Positions 26,105 through 34,334 of a stretch of 64,000 bases of DNA are shown here, piece by piece (positions within the stretch are counted from its first letter, which is position 1; each line of letters opens with the position of its first letter). Source of the DNA: Chryseobacterium sp. CH21 (GTDB lineage Bacteria > Bacteroidota > Bacteroidia > Flavobacteriales > Weeksellaceae); the NCBI RefSeq assembly GCF_004119445.1, contig NZ_QICI01000050.1:162465-226464 (forward strand). The letters are read 5' to 3'. The position numbers were made by a program, and so were the translations under genes. Under the pieces are notes generated by a model. That model ran no database searches. It was not told the DNA's origin and saw only the letters and a program-made list of their open reading frames with translations.

Positions 26105-26344
26105 ATGGAAAACAAAAATTCAAAAAAGAAACCGTTTTTCGCGACATTCTTGGAAAAACAGGTTAAAGACCCCGAAACAGTAAGAGGAGGAGCTGCTACT
26201 TCCAAACTTGCAGATCAGATTACATCAATAATCAAGGACCAAATAACAACCGCTCTTCAAGACGGTGTTACAACACCTGATAATGATAATGTAACGATGA
26301 AATATCCTTCTGACGGAGATGAGGATGTTTTAGAAGTAGAATAA
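26105..26344 (+). CDS. Microviridin-type graspetide precursor peptide 1
   Basis: A 79-residue RiPP precursor. The leader carries PFFATFLE (residues 10-17), matching the PFFARFLE helix that binds and activates microviridin ATP-grasp ligases. A Gly-Gly follows at 28-29. Near the C-terminus is the core T64-M-K66-Y-P-S69-D70-G-D72-E73, the microviridin TxKYPSDx(D/E)(D/E) motif. By analogy T64-D70 and S69-D72 would form omega-esters and K66-E73 an omega-amide. The residue between Thr and Lys, which sets protease specificity, is Met. The tail DVLEVE continues past the core. Modification is inferred from motif and from the adjacent ligase genes. Confidence 0.93.
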   Translation: MENKNSKKKPFFATFLEKQVKDPETVRGGAATSKLADQITSIIKDQITTALQDGVTTPDNDNVTMKYPSDGDEDVLEVE

Positions 26345-26397
26345 ATATATAGTGTAAGCTAAATTATATATCAAACCAAAATCAAAACTAAAACATT

Positions 26398-26625
26398 ATG
26401 AAAAGTAACAACTCAAAGAAGAAGCCGTTTTTCGCGTCATTCTTAGAAAAACAGGTTAAGGATCCTGAAACAGTAAAAGGAGGTACGGATATCATCTCAA
26501 TTCCAGAAAGAGATATGATCACAAAACCTGCTGTAGATACTGTAACTTCTCCAAAAGACGATATGATGCATACGCTGAAATATCCATCTGATGGTGATGA
26601 TGATACAATCATTATTCCGCTATAA
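26398..26625 (+). CDS. Microviridin-type graspetide precursor peptide 2
   Basis: A 75-residue paralogue of precursor 1. The leader is nearly identical through PFFASFLEKQVKDPETVKGG, and the core is T59-L-K61-Y-P-S64-D65-G-D67-D68, followed by DTIIIPL. The middle (about 30-57) has diverged completely. All acceptor acids of the core are Asp, whereas cyanobacterial microviridins use Glu at the last two. The specificity position is Leu, which in known microviridins favours elastase- or subtilisin-like targets. It follows precursor 1 by 53 bp and is itself followed by a terminator hairpin before the ligase genes. Confidence 0.93.
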   Translation: MKSNNSKKKPFFASFLEKQVKDPETVKGGTDIISIPERDMITKPAVDTVTSPKDDMMHTLKYPSDGDDDTIIIPL

Positions 26626-26657
26626 TACTATAATAGTAGAATATTTTTAAAATAATA

Positions 26658-26688
26658 GGGGAAACTTAAAGTTTAAGTTTCCCTTTTT
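26658..26688 (+). terminator. Terminator between precursors and ligases
   Basis: A 12-bp inverted repeat GGGAAACTTAAA / TTTAAGTTTCCC with a 1-nt centre is followed by TTTTT. It sits between precursor 2 and the first ligase gene with only 14 nt left before that start. It probably limits read-through, so that precursors are made in excess over the ligases. Confidence 0.75.
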
Positions 26689-26702
26689 AATACAACCGGC
26701 AA

Positions 26703-27659
26703 ATGATTCTCTGCATCACCCATTCACAGGATTTTTATAATATCGATATGTTTTTCGGCTATCTGACCTCCAAAAATATTCCGTATTTCAGACTGAATTC
26801 TGACCGCCTGAACCACCTTCAGAAAATCAGCATTCATGAAGACTCATTCGAATTAACCGACGAGTCCGGAAATACCATCCATTCCGATGCCATCAAAGGA
26901 GTGTGGCACAGAAAAGCATGGAGAATCAGTACCCCTGAAGAATTAGATCAGGACTATGAAAGAATTTTCCTGAAAGAATATGGAAGCCTCCGATACAATC
27001 TGCTGACAGCTTTAGAAGATATTCCCTGGATCAATCCTTATGAAAATGAAAAGAAGATTGATGGAAACAAGATATTTCAGCTGAAAACAGCCCAAAGAAA
27101 CCACTTAACCATCCCCAAAACCATTTTTTCCAATGATGAAGAAAAAATAAAAACATTTTTCCATCAATATTGTCAGGGAAAAGCTATTGCTAAACTTCAC
27201 GGAGTAACTGCGAAAACAATGTCAGGGGAAAACATGATTTCCACTACCGTTATTGAGGAGGAATCCTTAGAACATCTTTCTGATATTGCCTACTGCCCGA
27301 TGATCTTTCAACCTTATATTGAGAAAAAGTATGAGCTGAGAATTGTCTATGTAGACGGTGAATTTTTCACAGGAAAAATCAATAACAGTGAAAATGCAGA
27401 CTGGAGAGTAGCCCGCGAAGGCTATTTCTGGTCAGTTTATGAACTTCCGGATTCCATCAAAGCCAATCTTACTTCCATGATGACAGAAATGGGATTGTAT
27501 ATAGGAGCCATTGATATGATCAAAGGAAGAGACGGAGCTTATTATTTCCTTGAAGTGAATCCACAGGGAGAGTGGGGAATGTTACAGAAAGAACTGGGAT
27601 TTCCCATTGCAGAAAGAATTGCCGATAATCTTATCAAAAGAATCAATTTCCATGAATAA
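26703..27659 (+). CDS. mvdC: MvdC/MdnB-like ATP-grasp ribosomal peptide maturase
   Basis: A 318-residue ATP-grasp ligase of the microviridin group. The pattern THSQDFYNIDMFFGYL, VWHRKAWR, a central AKLHG segment, YCPMIFQPYIEKKYELRIVYVDGEFF, IDMIKG and EVNPQGEWGMLQKELG follows MdnB/MvdC, the enzyme that forms the omega-amide between the core Lys and an acidic side chain. The EVNPQGEWG loop supplies metal-binding residues. It lies right after the precursors and overlaps the next ligase by 8 bp. Assignment to the amide-forming rather than ester-forming branch rests on the GEWGML ending, remembered from the family. Confidence 0.88.
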   Translation: MILCITHSQDFYNIDMFFGYLTSKNIPYFRLNSDRLNHLQKISIHEDSFELTDESGNTIHSDAIKGVWHRKAWRISTPEELDQDYERIFLKEYGSLRYNLLTALEDIPWINPYENEKKIDGNKIFQLKTAQRNHLTIPKTIFSNDEEKIKTFFHQYCQGKAIAKLHGVTAKTMSGENMISTTVIEEESLEHLSDIAYCPMIFQPYIEKKYELRIVYVDGEFFTGKINNSENADWRVAREGYFWSVYELPDSIKANLTSMMTEMGLYIGAIDMIKGRDGAYYFLEVNPQGEWGMLQKELGFPIAERIADNLIKRINFHE

Positions 27660-28656
27660 AATTTTAATTATTACCCATACCGCAGATAACTTTTCTATTG
27701 AAAAAGTAACAGAATACATTGAAAAAAATAACTGTGAAGTTATCCGATTTGATGTAGATATATATCCTTTACAAAATAAACTTTCCACTATTTTCCAGGA
27801 TGGAGAATGGATAAGCTATCTTGAAACGCCTGAAGCAAAACATCGTTTAGACGATATTTCAGCCATCTGGTACAGAAGAGCTTACAATATTGGAAAAGGA
27901 TTAAAAGAAGAAATGGAGACCAAGTTTTACGGAGCAGCAATGGGTGAGATCCGAAATACGCTTTTTGGTTTTTTTGAATCGGTAGACGCTTATTCTTTAG
28001 GAAAACCAAGTGTTTACAGAAGACTTGACAGCAAAGAAGAACAACTGAAAATTGCAGATAAATTAGGATTGACCATTCCGGCAACCTGTCTTACGAACAA
28101 TCCGGATGAAGCCAGAAAATTTATTCTGAAACATCAAAATGTAGTGGCCAAAATGCAAACCGGTTTTGCCATCTATGAAGACGGTGTGGAAAATGTAGTG
28201 TTTACCAATGTTGTCAACGAAGATAAACTGGAAGAGCTTGATTCCCTTCTGTACTGCCCGATGCAGTTTCAGCAAATGATTCAAAAGAAAAAAGAACTTC
28301 GTATTACCGTTGTTGGAAGAGATGTCTATGCATTTGAAATAGATTCCCAGCAGTCCGAAGATGCCAAAATAGACTGGAGAAAAGATGGAGTTAATCTCAT
28401 TGATAAATGGAACAGAACAGAACTTCCGGCAGATGTAGAAGCAAAATTGCTTGAACTTCTGGATATTTACAATGTAGATTACGGAGCCATAGACATGATT
28501 GTTTCTCCTGAAGACGAATATTATTTCATCGAGATCAATGCCGCAGGAGAGTTCTTCTGGCTGGATAATCTTACAGAAGGAAACCTTATTTCGAAAAGCA
28601 TTGCAGACGTTCTTTGTGATAAAGCGCCAAGAAGAAATAATGAAGTAATGGCTTAA
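27652..28656 (+). CDS. mvdD: MvdD/MdnC-like ATP-grasp ribosomal peptide maturase
   Basis: A 334-residue ATP-grasp ligase resembling MdnC/MvdD, which forms the two omega-esters of microviridins before the amide is made. Visible family segments are THTADNFSIEKV, AIWYRRAYNIG, LGLTIPATCLTNNPDEARKF, AKMQTGFAIYEDG, CPMQFQQMIQKKKELRITVVG, DWRKDG, GAIDMIV and EINAAGEFFWLD. The ATG at 27652 overlaps the mvdC stop and was chosen because family homology starts at MNKILIITHTA. No acetyltransferase, protease or ABC transporter gene follows; the cluster ends with a terminator at 28680. Confidence 0.9.
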   Translation: MNKILIITHTADNFSIEKVTEYIEKNNCEVIRFDVDIYPLQNKLSTIFQDGEWISYLETPEAKHRLDDISAIWYRRAYNIGKGLKEEMETKFYGAAMGEIRNTLFGFFESVDAYSLGKPSVYRRLDSKEEQLKIADKLGLTIPATCLTNNPDEARKFILKHQNVVAKMQTGFAIYEDGVENVVFTNVVNEDKLEELDSLLYCPMQFQQMIQKKKELRITVVGRDVYAFEIDSQQSEDAKIDWRKDGVNLIDKWNRTELPADVEAKLLELLDIYNVDYGAIDMIVSPEDEYYFIEINAAGEFFWLDNLTEGNLISKSIADVLCDKAPRRNNEVMA

Positions 28657-28679
28657 GAAACAGAGCTGTTTTTGAGCAT

Positions 28680-28716
28680 AAAAGTCCTGAAAGTTGTCAA
28701 TTCTTTCAGGACTTTT
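28680..28716 (+). terminator. Terminator of the graspetide cluster
   Basis: A 14-bp stem AAAAGTCCTGAAAG / CTTTCAGGACTTTT with a 9-nt loop, 24 nt after the mvdD stop. The rest of the gap to 28915 is AT-rich with nothing recognised. Confidence 0.8.
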
Positions 28717-28914
28717 ACATTTGATAATCTGTTATAGTTAAAATTTTCCGGTTTGTTGTTTTCAGAATGATAATATTGGTTAAATTAAGCTGAATTATGC
28801 TTTAAAAATCGCAAATTTGCAAAAGCAGTTTTTCGGGTGAATTTTTACAAAAGCCTGAAAATTGCCGGATAGAAAATATTGTTATATTTTAGTCAGCAAT
28901 CAAGAAAATAATTA

Positions 28915-29928
28915 ATGATTTTTGTAACGGGTGCTACCGGAATTCTGGGAAGAATAATTGTACTGGAACTTCTTAAAAGAGGTAAAAATGTGCGTGCTTC
29001 CAAAAGACCGGGCAGCAATATAAACGAAGTAAAGCATTCATACAGCTTTTATACGGAGAATCCTGACGATTTTTTCAATAAAATTGAATGGGTAAACGTA
29101 GATTTTGATGACCTCGATTCTTTGAAAAATGCACTGGAAGGTGTAGATGAAGTCTATCATTGTGCCGCAAAAGTGAGCTTTCATCCGAAAGACGAAAAAG
29201 AAATGTACCGTACTAATATCAAAGGTACAGAAAACCTTTTGTTTGCCTGTGAAGGATCAGGTGTTAAAAAATTTCTCCATGTAAGTTCTGTTGCCGTTCT
29301 TGATAATTTCAATGAAAAAGGAGAATTGGATGAAGATTCTGATTTTAATCCAAAGCTGGAACACTCAGCATATGCAATTTCCAAGCACTTATCCGAAATG
29401 GAAGTATGGAGAGCTTCTGCAGAAGGTCTTAATACAATAATTATCAATCCCGGAATGATTGTAGGAAGCGGAAACTGGACCCAAAGCAGTGGTGAACTTT
29501 TCTCCACCTTTGAAGACAATAGCTTTACCTTTTCGGGAGGTTCTGCTTACGTTGACGTGAGAGATGTCGCCAATACTGCCATAGGATTAATGGAAAATAA
29601 CCTTTTCGGAGAACGTTTTATTATTGTCGCTGAAAATAACAGATATGCAGACCTTGCAAAACAGGTCAGAACTCGTCTGGGACTTAAAGATGCCCGAATT
29701 CTTTCACAATCTGTATTAAATATCGGAAGAATAGCCAATATCCTTTTCGGATGGCTGATTCCGAAACTGAAAATGGTCACCAAATCAAATATTGAGGCCA
29801 TTTCATCATTCAACACCATTTCCAATCACAAAGTCAAAGAAAAGCTGAACTATCAGTTTATTCCCGTAAAAGAAAGTATAGACTTTCACCTGAATAATTA
29901 TATTAACGACAAAAAGCTGAAGAAATGA
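28915..29928 (+). CDS. NAD(P)-dependent epimerase/dehydrogenase (extended SDR)
   Basis: A 337-residue extended short-chain dehydrogenase. It has the nucleotide-binding VTGATGILGRIIV (GxxGxxG), the catalytic YAISK (Y-x-x-x-K) with an upstream HVSSVAVLDN, and a substrate domain in the second half. Members include sugar epimerases and dihydroflavonol-reductase-like enzymes; this sequence is nearer the latter type. The stop overlaps the following acyl-CoA ligase start by 4 bp (ATGA), so the two proteins are translationally coupled and may share a lipid-related pathway. That link is inference. Confidence 0.87.
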   Translation: MIFVTGATGILGRIIVLELLKRGKNVRASKRPGSNINEVKHSYSFYTENPDDFFNKIEWVNVDFDDLDSLKNALEGVDEVYHCAAKVSFHPKDEKEMYRTNIKGTENLLFACEGSGVKKFLHVSSVAVLDNFNEKGELDEDSDFNPKLEHSAYAISKHLSEMEVWRASAEGLNTIIINPGMIVGSGNWTQSSGELFSTFEDNSFTFSGGSAYVDVRDVANTAIGLMENNLFGERFIIVAENNRYADLAKQVRTRLGLKDARILSQSVLNIGRIANILFGWLIPKLKMVTKSNIEAISSFNTISNHKVKEKLNYQFIPVKESIDFHLNNYINDKKLKK

Positions 29929-31694
29929 ATCTTGCAGAGGCAATTATCCTTAAAAATGTAGAAAAACATCCTATAAAAGGGGCAATCGGGTTTAAAAAGA
30001 AAGATGCTGGTTGGAAAGAGCTGAGCTGGAAAAAATTCAGTGAAATTATTTTTAAAACGGCCAATGCCTTAAAAGAATCCGGAGTTCAGGAGAATGACAG
30101 AGTTGCTATTTATTCAGATAACTCGTCTGAATGGATGATCATGGATTTGGCTTCAATGGCTATCGGTGCTATTACAGTACCTATTTATTCAACCAATAAT
30201 GCTGAGCAGGCAGAACATATCATTAACGATTCCGGAGCTAAAGTTGTTTTAGTAGGAAATCAGATGCAGTATGACGCCTGTCTTGAGTTTTTACATAAAG
30301 AAGAAAACAGTCTGGAGACGATTATTGTTTCCAAAAAAGCAGTGTGGATCAAAAAAGAATTCAACAGTTTTTATCTTGAAGATTTTATTGCAAAAGCTTC
30401 ACCGAAGCTGGAGATCTGTAAGAAAGAAAATGATGATACAGCAACATTGATCTATACTTCCGGAACGACCGGAGTCCCAAAAGGGGTAATACTTACCCAC
30501 GGAAATTTCATCAAAGCATTCGACTCTCATTTTGAATTTTTTAAGTTTAAAAACTTTGAAGAAGAACTTTCACTGGCATTCTTACCATTAAGCCATGTCT
30601 TTGAAAGAAGCTGGAGTCTATTGAGTCTTTATGGAGGTGCCCGTGTTTATTTCCTGGAAGATCCGAAAAATGTAGCCAAAGCACTGGAAGAAGTAAAGCC
30701 TACAGCCATGTGTGCCGTACCAAGATTTTTCCAGAAAGTATATGCCGGAGTGTTGGAAAAGGCAGAGGAAGGTTCATCATTGAAGAAAAAAATATTTGAC
30801 TGGGCACTTAAAACCGGATGGGAAACTTCTGAACTAAGAAGAAATGAAAGGCCAGTTCCTTTTGGATTAAAATTCAAAGAAACTGTAGCAGATATGTTGG
30901 TTTTCAGCAAAATTAAAGATAAAATGGGTGGCAGACTTTGGTTCTTACCTTGTGGTGGAGCTTCATTGTCACCGGAAGTTACCCGCTTCTTTGAATCTGT
31001 AGGAATTCACGTAACCGTTGGATATGGATTAACAGAAACTACCGCAACACTGACGCTATTCCCTTTAACTCATTTTGAGCATGGAACCAGTGGAAAACCG
31101 CTTCCGGGAGTAGAAATGCGTATCGGAGAAAATGATGAGATCCAGGCCAGAGGGAACGGAATCATGAAAGGATATTACAATAAACCTGAAGAAACCCAGA
31201 AAGTATTTACGGAAGACGGATGGTTCAAAACCGGTGATGCAGGAAAGTTTGACGAGAAAGGAAACTTGATTATTACAGACAGAATCAAAGACCTGATGAA
31301 AACTTCCAATGGAAAATACATCGCTCCGCAACAGATCGAAAACCTTCTGACTAACAATAACTTTATTCAGCAGATTATGCTGATTGCAGAAGGAAGACAG
31401 TTTGTTTCAGCACTGATTGTTCCGAATTTTGAATTTTTGCAGGATTATATCAAGAAAAATAATATTCCTTTTACCAATTGGGAAGATGCTGTAAAAAATG
31501 AAAAAGTAATTCATCTTTATAAAGAAAAAATTAAAGAGTTACAGGATCATCTGGCAGACTATGAAAAAGTGAAGAAATTTACTTTAATGCCGGCAGAATT
31601 TGATATCAATACAGGAGAAATTACTCCTACACTGAAAGTCAAAAGAAATGTGGTGATCAAAAAATACGCAGATATTATAGAAAAGATGTATTAA
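29925..31694 (+). CDS. Long-chain fatty acid-CoA ligase (AMP-forming)
   Basis: A 589-residue AMP-binding enzyme of the long-chain acyl-CoA synthetase family, which activates fatty acids to CoA thioesters with ATP. Motifs are the phosphate loop LIYTSGTTGVPKGV (about residues 176-189), the VGYGLTETTATLT block, and the hinge region TGDAGKFDEKGNLIITDRIKDLMKTSNGKYIAPQQIE. The last 100 residues carry the mobile C-terminal domain with a Lys near ETPTLKVKRN-like EITPTLKVKRN. It overlaps the upstream SDR gene by 4 bp. No signal peptide is present, so it is probably cytoplasmic or peripheral on the membrane. Confidence 0.93.
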   Translation: MNLAEAIILKNVEKHPIKGAIGFKKKDAGWKELSWKKFSEIIFKTANALKESGVQENDRVAIYSDNSSEWMIMDLASMAIGAITVPIYSTNNAEQAEHIINDSGAKVVLVGNQMQYDACLEFLHKEENSLETIIVSKKAVWIKKEFNSFYLEDFIAKASPKLEICKKENDDTATLIYTSGTTGVPKGVILTHGNFIKAFDSHFEFFKFKNFEEELSLAFLPLSHVFERSWSLLSLYGGARVYFLEDPKNVAKALEEVKPTAMCAVPRFFQKVYAGVLEKAEEGSSLKKKIFDWALKTGWETSELRRNERPVPFGLKFKETVADMLVFSKIKDKMGGRLWFLPCGGASLSPEVTRFFESVGIHVTVGYGLTETTATLTLFPLTHFEHGTSGKPLPGVEMRIGENDEIQARGNGIMKGYYNKPEETQKVFTEDGWFKTGDAGKFDEKGNLIITDRIKDLMKTSNGKYIAPQQIENLLTNNNFIQQIMLIAEGRQFVSALIVPNFEFLQDYIKKNNIPFTNWEDAVKNEKVIHLYKEKIKELQDHLADYEKVKKFTLMPAEFDINTGEITPTLKVKRNVVIKKYADIIEKMY

Positions 31695-31742
31695 AATTTG
31701 ACCTCCTGTTTTCACCTCAATCACAACTGGAGACGTGAAAAT

Positions 31743-31795
31743 TCCCCTCCCTTGGAGGGGTGGCGAAAATTCAAAGAATTTTTGACGGGGTGGTT
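31743..31795. repeat. CCCCTCCC...GGGGTGG palindromic intergenic element
   Basis: The element has CCCCTCC-CTT-GGAGGGG (31744-31760), then AAAATTCAAAGAATTTTT (a small inverted repeat), then GACGGGGTGG. Elements of this form are familiar from intergenic regions of many flavobacteria. It lies between the acyl-CoA ligase gene and mvaD. Confidence 0.7.
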
Positions 31796-31816
31796 AATAA
31801 TGACTTAAATTAAACT

Positions 31817-32875
31817 ATGACGACACAAGATTTTATAGGAAAAGAAAATTTCACCATTCATACACAAACGGTTTCAGAAAGCTGTCCGTCCAATATTGCC
31901 CTGATTAAATATTGGGGGAAATATGACCCTCAGATTCCTGCTAACCCTAGTATTAGCTATACTTTAAACCATTGTAAGACCAATACTTCAATGGAATTTA
32001 CAGCAGATGCTCCCTTTTCAGTACAGACTTTCCTGGCTGGAAATGAAGAAGTGAAATTTGCCGAAAAAATTGAAAAATATTTCAGAAATATAGAGCAATA
32101 CCTTCCGTGGATTTTAAAAGGGAAATATGTAATCCGAACAGAGAATACATTTCCACACAGTTCAGGAATTGCAAGTTCTGCTTCAGGATTTGGAGCCATT
32201 GCAAAATGTCTGATGGCATTGGATGCTTCATTTACCGAAAAAGCATCTGAAGAAGAATCTTTGAGGAAAGCTTCATTTTTGGCAAGATTGGGAAGCGGAA
32301 GTGCATGTAGAAGCTTATATAATGGACTTGTTGTATGGGGGAAAACGGATGAGGTAGAAGGAAGTTCAGATGTATTCGGGGTGCAATATCCGGATGCTGA
32401 AATTCATGAGGTTTTCAAAAACTTTAATGACTGGGTTTTGTTAATTCATGAAGGCCAAAAAAGCGTTTCTTCAACGGTAGGACACGGTTTGATGAATACC
32501 AATCCGTATGCGGAAAGAAGATTTCAGGAAGCAAGGGAAAACTTCGTCCCAATGAAAGACATTCTGAAAAGTGGAGATATGGAACGTTTTATCAAGTTGG
32601 TAGAACATGAGGCACTTACATTACACGCTATGATGATGATGAGTGATCCTGCCTTTATCCTAATGAAAACAGGAACACTGGAAGTCATTAATAAGATCTG
32701 GGATTTCAGAAGAGAGACTGGACATCCTTTATTCTTTACCCTGGATGCTGGAGCTAATGTTCACCTTCTATTCCCGAATAATGATTCGGAAGAGCAGATT
32801 AAAGCCTTCATTGAAGCTGAATTATTACAGCATACCCAGAAAAATGGAGTAGTGAAGGATGTGATGAAATTCTAA
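31817..32875 (+). CDS. mvaD: Diphosphomevalonate decarboxylase
   Basis: A 352-residue GHMP-family enzyme that converts mevalonate 5-diphosphate to isopentenyl diphosphate, the last step of the classical mevalonate pathway. Diagnostic segments are SCPSNIALIKYWGKYD, the GHMP ATP loop SSGIASSASGFGA (about residues 117-129), and ARLGSGSACRSLYNG with the catalytic region of the family. VNKIWDFRRE-type C-terminal residues follow as INKIWDFRRETG. Flavobacteria make isoprenoids by this pathway, so quinone and carotenoid synthesis depend on it. It stands alone and ends in a REP-like hairpin terminator. Confidence 0.95.
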   Translation: MTTQDFIGKENFTIHTQTVSESCPSNIALIKYWGKYDPQIPANPSISYTLNHCKTNTSMEFTADAPFSVQTFLAGNEEVKFAEKIEKYFRNIEQYLPWILKGKYVIRTENTFPHSSGIASSASGFGAIAKCLMALDASFTEKASEEESLRKASFLARLGSGSACRSLYNGLVVWGKTDEVEGSSDVFGVQYPDAEIHEVFKNFNDWVLLIHEGQKSVSSTVGHGLMNTNPYAERRFQEARENFVPMKDILKSGDMERFIKLVEHEALTLHAMMMMSDPAFILMKTGTLEVINKIWDFRRETGHPLFFTLDAGANVHLLFPNNDSEEQIKAFIEAELLQHTQKNGVVKDVMKF

Positions 32876-32894
32876 AATAATAATATTCAATAGG

Positions 32895-32919
32895 AGTGGG
32901 CTTTAGCCCACTTTTTTTA
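32895..32919. terminator. REP-like hairpin acting as terminator after mvaD
   Basis: AGTGGGCT-TT-AGCCCACT followed by TTTTTTT. The core GGGCTTTAGCCC and the upstream CAATAGGAG belong to the dispersed palindromic family, here apparently serving as a terminator. Confidence 0.75.
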
Positions 32920-33099
32920 TATAGGGAAGCGCTGATGAATGAAGGAATATAATTTTCTATAGTAAGCAAAAAGCTCTTCGTGTCATTCAGATTGTTTTCT
33001 ATGCAAGACCCTTGTCATTCTATATGGTGGTCGTATTTAAAGAAAAATCACTTTAGATGAAACATTATTTTCCCTATTTTTATTTTTTAAATTCATCAT

Positions 33100-33540
33100 A
33101 TGAAAAAAATCATCGGAATTCTTTTACTAATTAGTACTGCATGTTTTGGGCAGCAGAATCAGGATATTGAAAAACCTATCCGTAATTTATTTCTGGGTAT
33201 GAAAAATGCAGATCCGGAATTGGTAAAATCTGCTTTTGCAGAGAATGCCATTCTTCAAACTATTACTAAAGATGGTGCCGTAAAAAGCGACAGCATACCG
33301 GATTTCGTTGCATCTGTTTCCAAATTTTCAAAAGGAGATCTGGAGGAAAGAATTACAATAGGAGGTATTTATACAGATGGAAACCTGGCAAGTGTGTTTA
33401 CTCCTTATTCTTTTTATTTAAAGGGGAAGCTATCTCATTGCGGGGCAAATAGTTTTCAACTGGTAAAGCAAAATAATGAATGGAAAATTCAATATATTAT
33501 TGATACAAGAAGAAAAGATAACTGTAAAGAAATACAATAA
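33100..33540 (+). CDS. Exported NTF2-like / SnoaL-like protein
   Basis: A 146-residue protein with a signal peptide (residues 1-18, ending TACFGQ) and a single NTF2-like fold domain (DIEKPIRNLFLGMKNADPELVKSAFAENAILQT at the start, VFTPYSFYLKGKLSHCGANSFQLVK near the end). The family pattern matches putative lumazine-binding/SnoaL proteins found widely in Bacteroidota. The ligand or reaction is unknown. It is followed after 25 bp by a VOC protein gene on the same strand. Confidence 0.78.
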   Translation: MKKIIGILLLISTACFGQQNQDIEKPIRNLFLGMKNADPELVKSAFAENAILQTITKDGAVKSDSIPDFVASVSKFSKGDLEERITIGGIYTDGNLASVFTPYSFYLKGKLSHCGANSFQLVKQNNEWKIQYIIDTRRKDNCKEIQ

Positions 33541-33565
33541 TAAGAAGTAGTTTAAATTTTAAAAA

Positions 33566-33943
33566 ATGAAAATCCATCATATCGCCATCATCTGTTCAGA
33601 TTATGCTGTTTCAAAGAAATTTTATACAGAAATTTTAGATTTGAATATCATCCGTGAAGTATACCGTGAAGAAAGACAATCTTATAAACTTGATCTGGCG
33701 ATTGGAGATCATTATGTGATTGAGTTGTTCTCTTTCCCTGCTCCCCCACAACGACCTTCACGTCCGGAAGCATGTGGTTTAAGACATCTCGCTTTCTCGG
33801 TGGAGAATGTTTCAGAAAAAAGAAATGAACTGCTGGCAAAAGGATTGAGCTGTGAAGAAATCCGCATAGACGAATTCACCGGAAAAGAATTTTTCTTTAC
33901 CCAGGATCCTGATCAATTGCCGTTAGAGTTTTATGAAATGTAA
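33566..33943 (+). CDS. VOC-family protein (GloA2/YaeR-like)
   Basis: A 125-residue vicinal-oxygen-chelate protein of the GloA2/SMU1112c/YaeR group. It starts with IHHIAIICSDYAVSKKFYTEIL and has LRHLAFSVENV and FFTQDPDQLPLEFYE; His near the N-terminus, Glu in VIELF, His in LRHLAF and Glu at the end form the usual metal site. The family is related to glyoxalase I, but the activity of this branch is not established. It may be co-transcribed with the upstream NTF2-like gene. Confidence 0.87.
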   Translation: MKIHHIAIICSDYAVSKKFYTEILDLNIIREVYREERQSYKLDLAIGDHYVIELFSFPAPPQRPSRPEACGLRHLAFSVENVSEKRNELLAKGLSCEEIRIDEFTGKEFFFTQDPDQLPLEFYEM

Positions 33944-33950
33944 AAATAAA

Positions 33951-34334
33951 TTAGTGGGCATAGCCTGCAAAGAAACTCACTGCCATAATCGCTAAAACAA
34001 TAGAAGAAATGACTACATACACGTAGTCTTTTTCTTTTAAATAGCCTATTAAAGCGAAAACAATCCTCATCAAAGGAGTGAAGATCAACAAAAGAATACC
34101 CAGCTGAATAATAGCCGTACCTTCTCCTTTACACAGAGAATCCCAGAAATGTCCCCATACTTTTTCAGAAGAAGTCCCTACCACAAGGCTGGTATATTTT
34201 TCGGGCATTTTAAAACCTTCAAAAAATAACTTGATAAAACCGATAAGCGATGTAGCCACAGACAGAATAACACCCAGTCTCAGAAGGTTTCCTACCGAAC
34301 GGTTCAGATCTACATCTGTAAAATTCTTTTTCAT
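33951..34334 (-). CDS. DUF1634 membrane protein
   Basis: A 127-residue protein with three predicted helices (about residues 14-31, 73-92, 100-122). Sequence and position match DUF1634, which typically sits beside TauE/SafE transporters. It overlaps the exporter gene by one base (the exporter stop and this start share ATGA/TAATG-type context), so both are made together. It is probably an accessory subunit of the exporter; that is inference from conserved linkage. Confidence 0.85.
   Translation of the reverse strand: MKKNFTDVDLNRSVGNLLRLGVILSVATSLIGFIKLFFEGFKMPEKYTSLVVGTSSEKVWGHFWDSLCKGEGTAIIQLGILLLIFTPLMRIVFALIGYLKEKDYVYVVISSIVLAIMAVSFFAGYAH

Noticed and set aside
28915..31694. SDR and acyl-CoA ligase genes as part of the graspetide cluster
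   Set aside because: A strong terminator and a 258-bp gap separate them from mvdD, and their families are general lipid enzymes not known in microviridin pathways.
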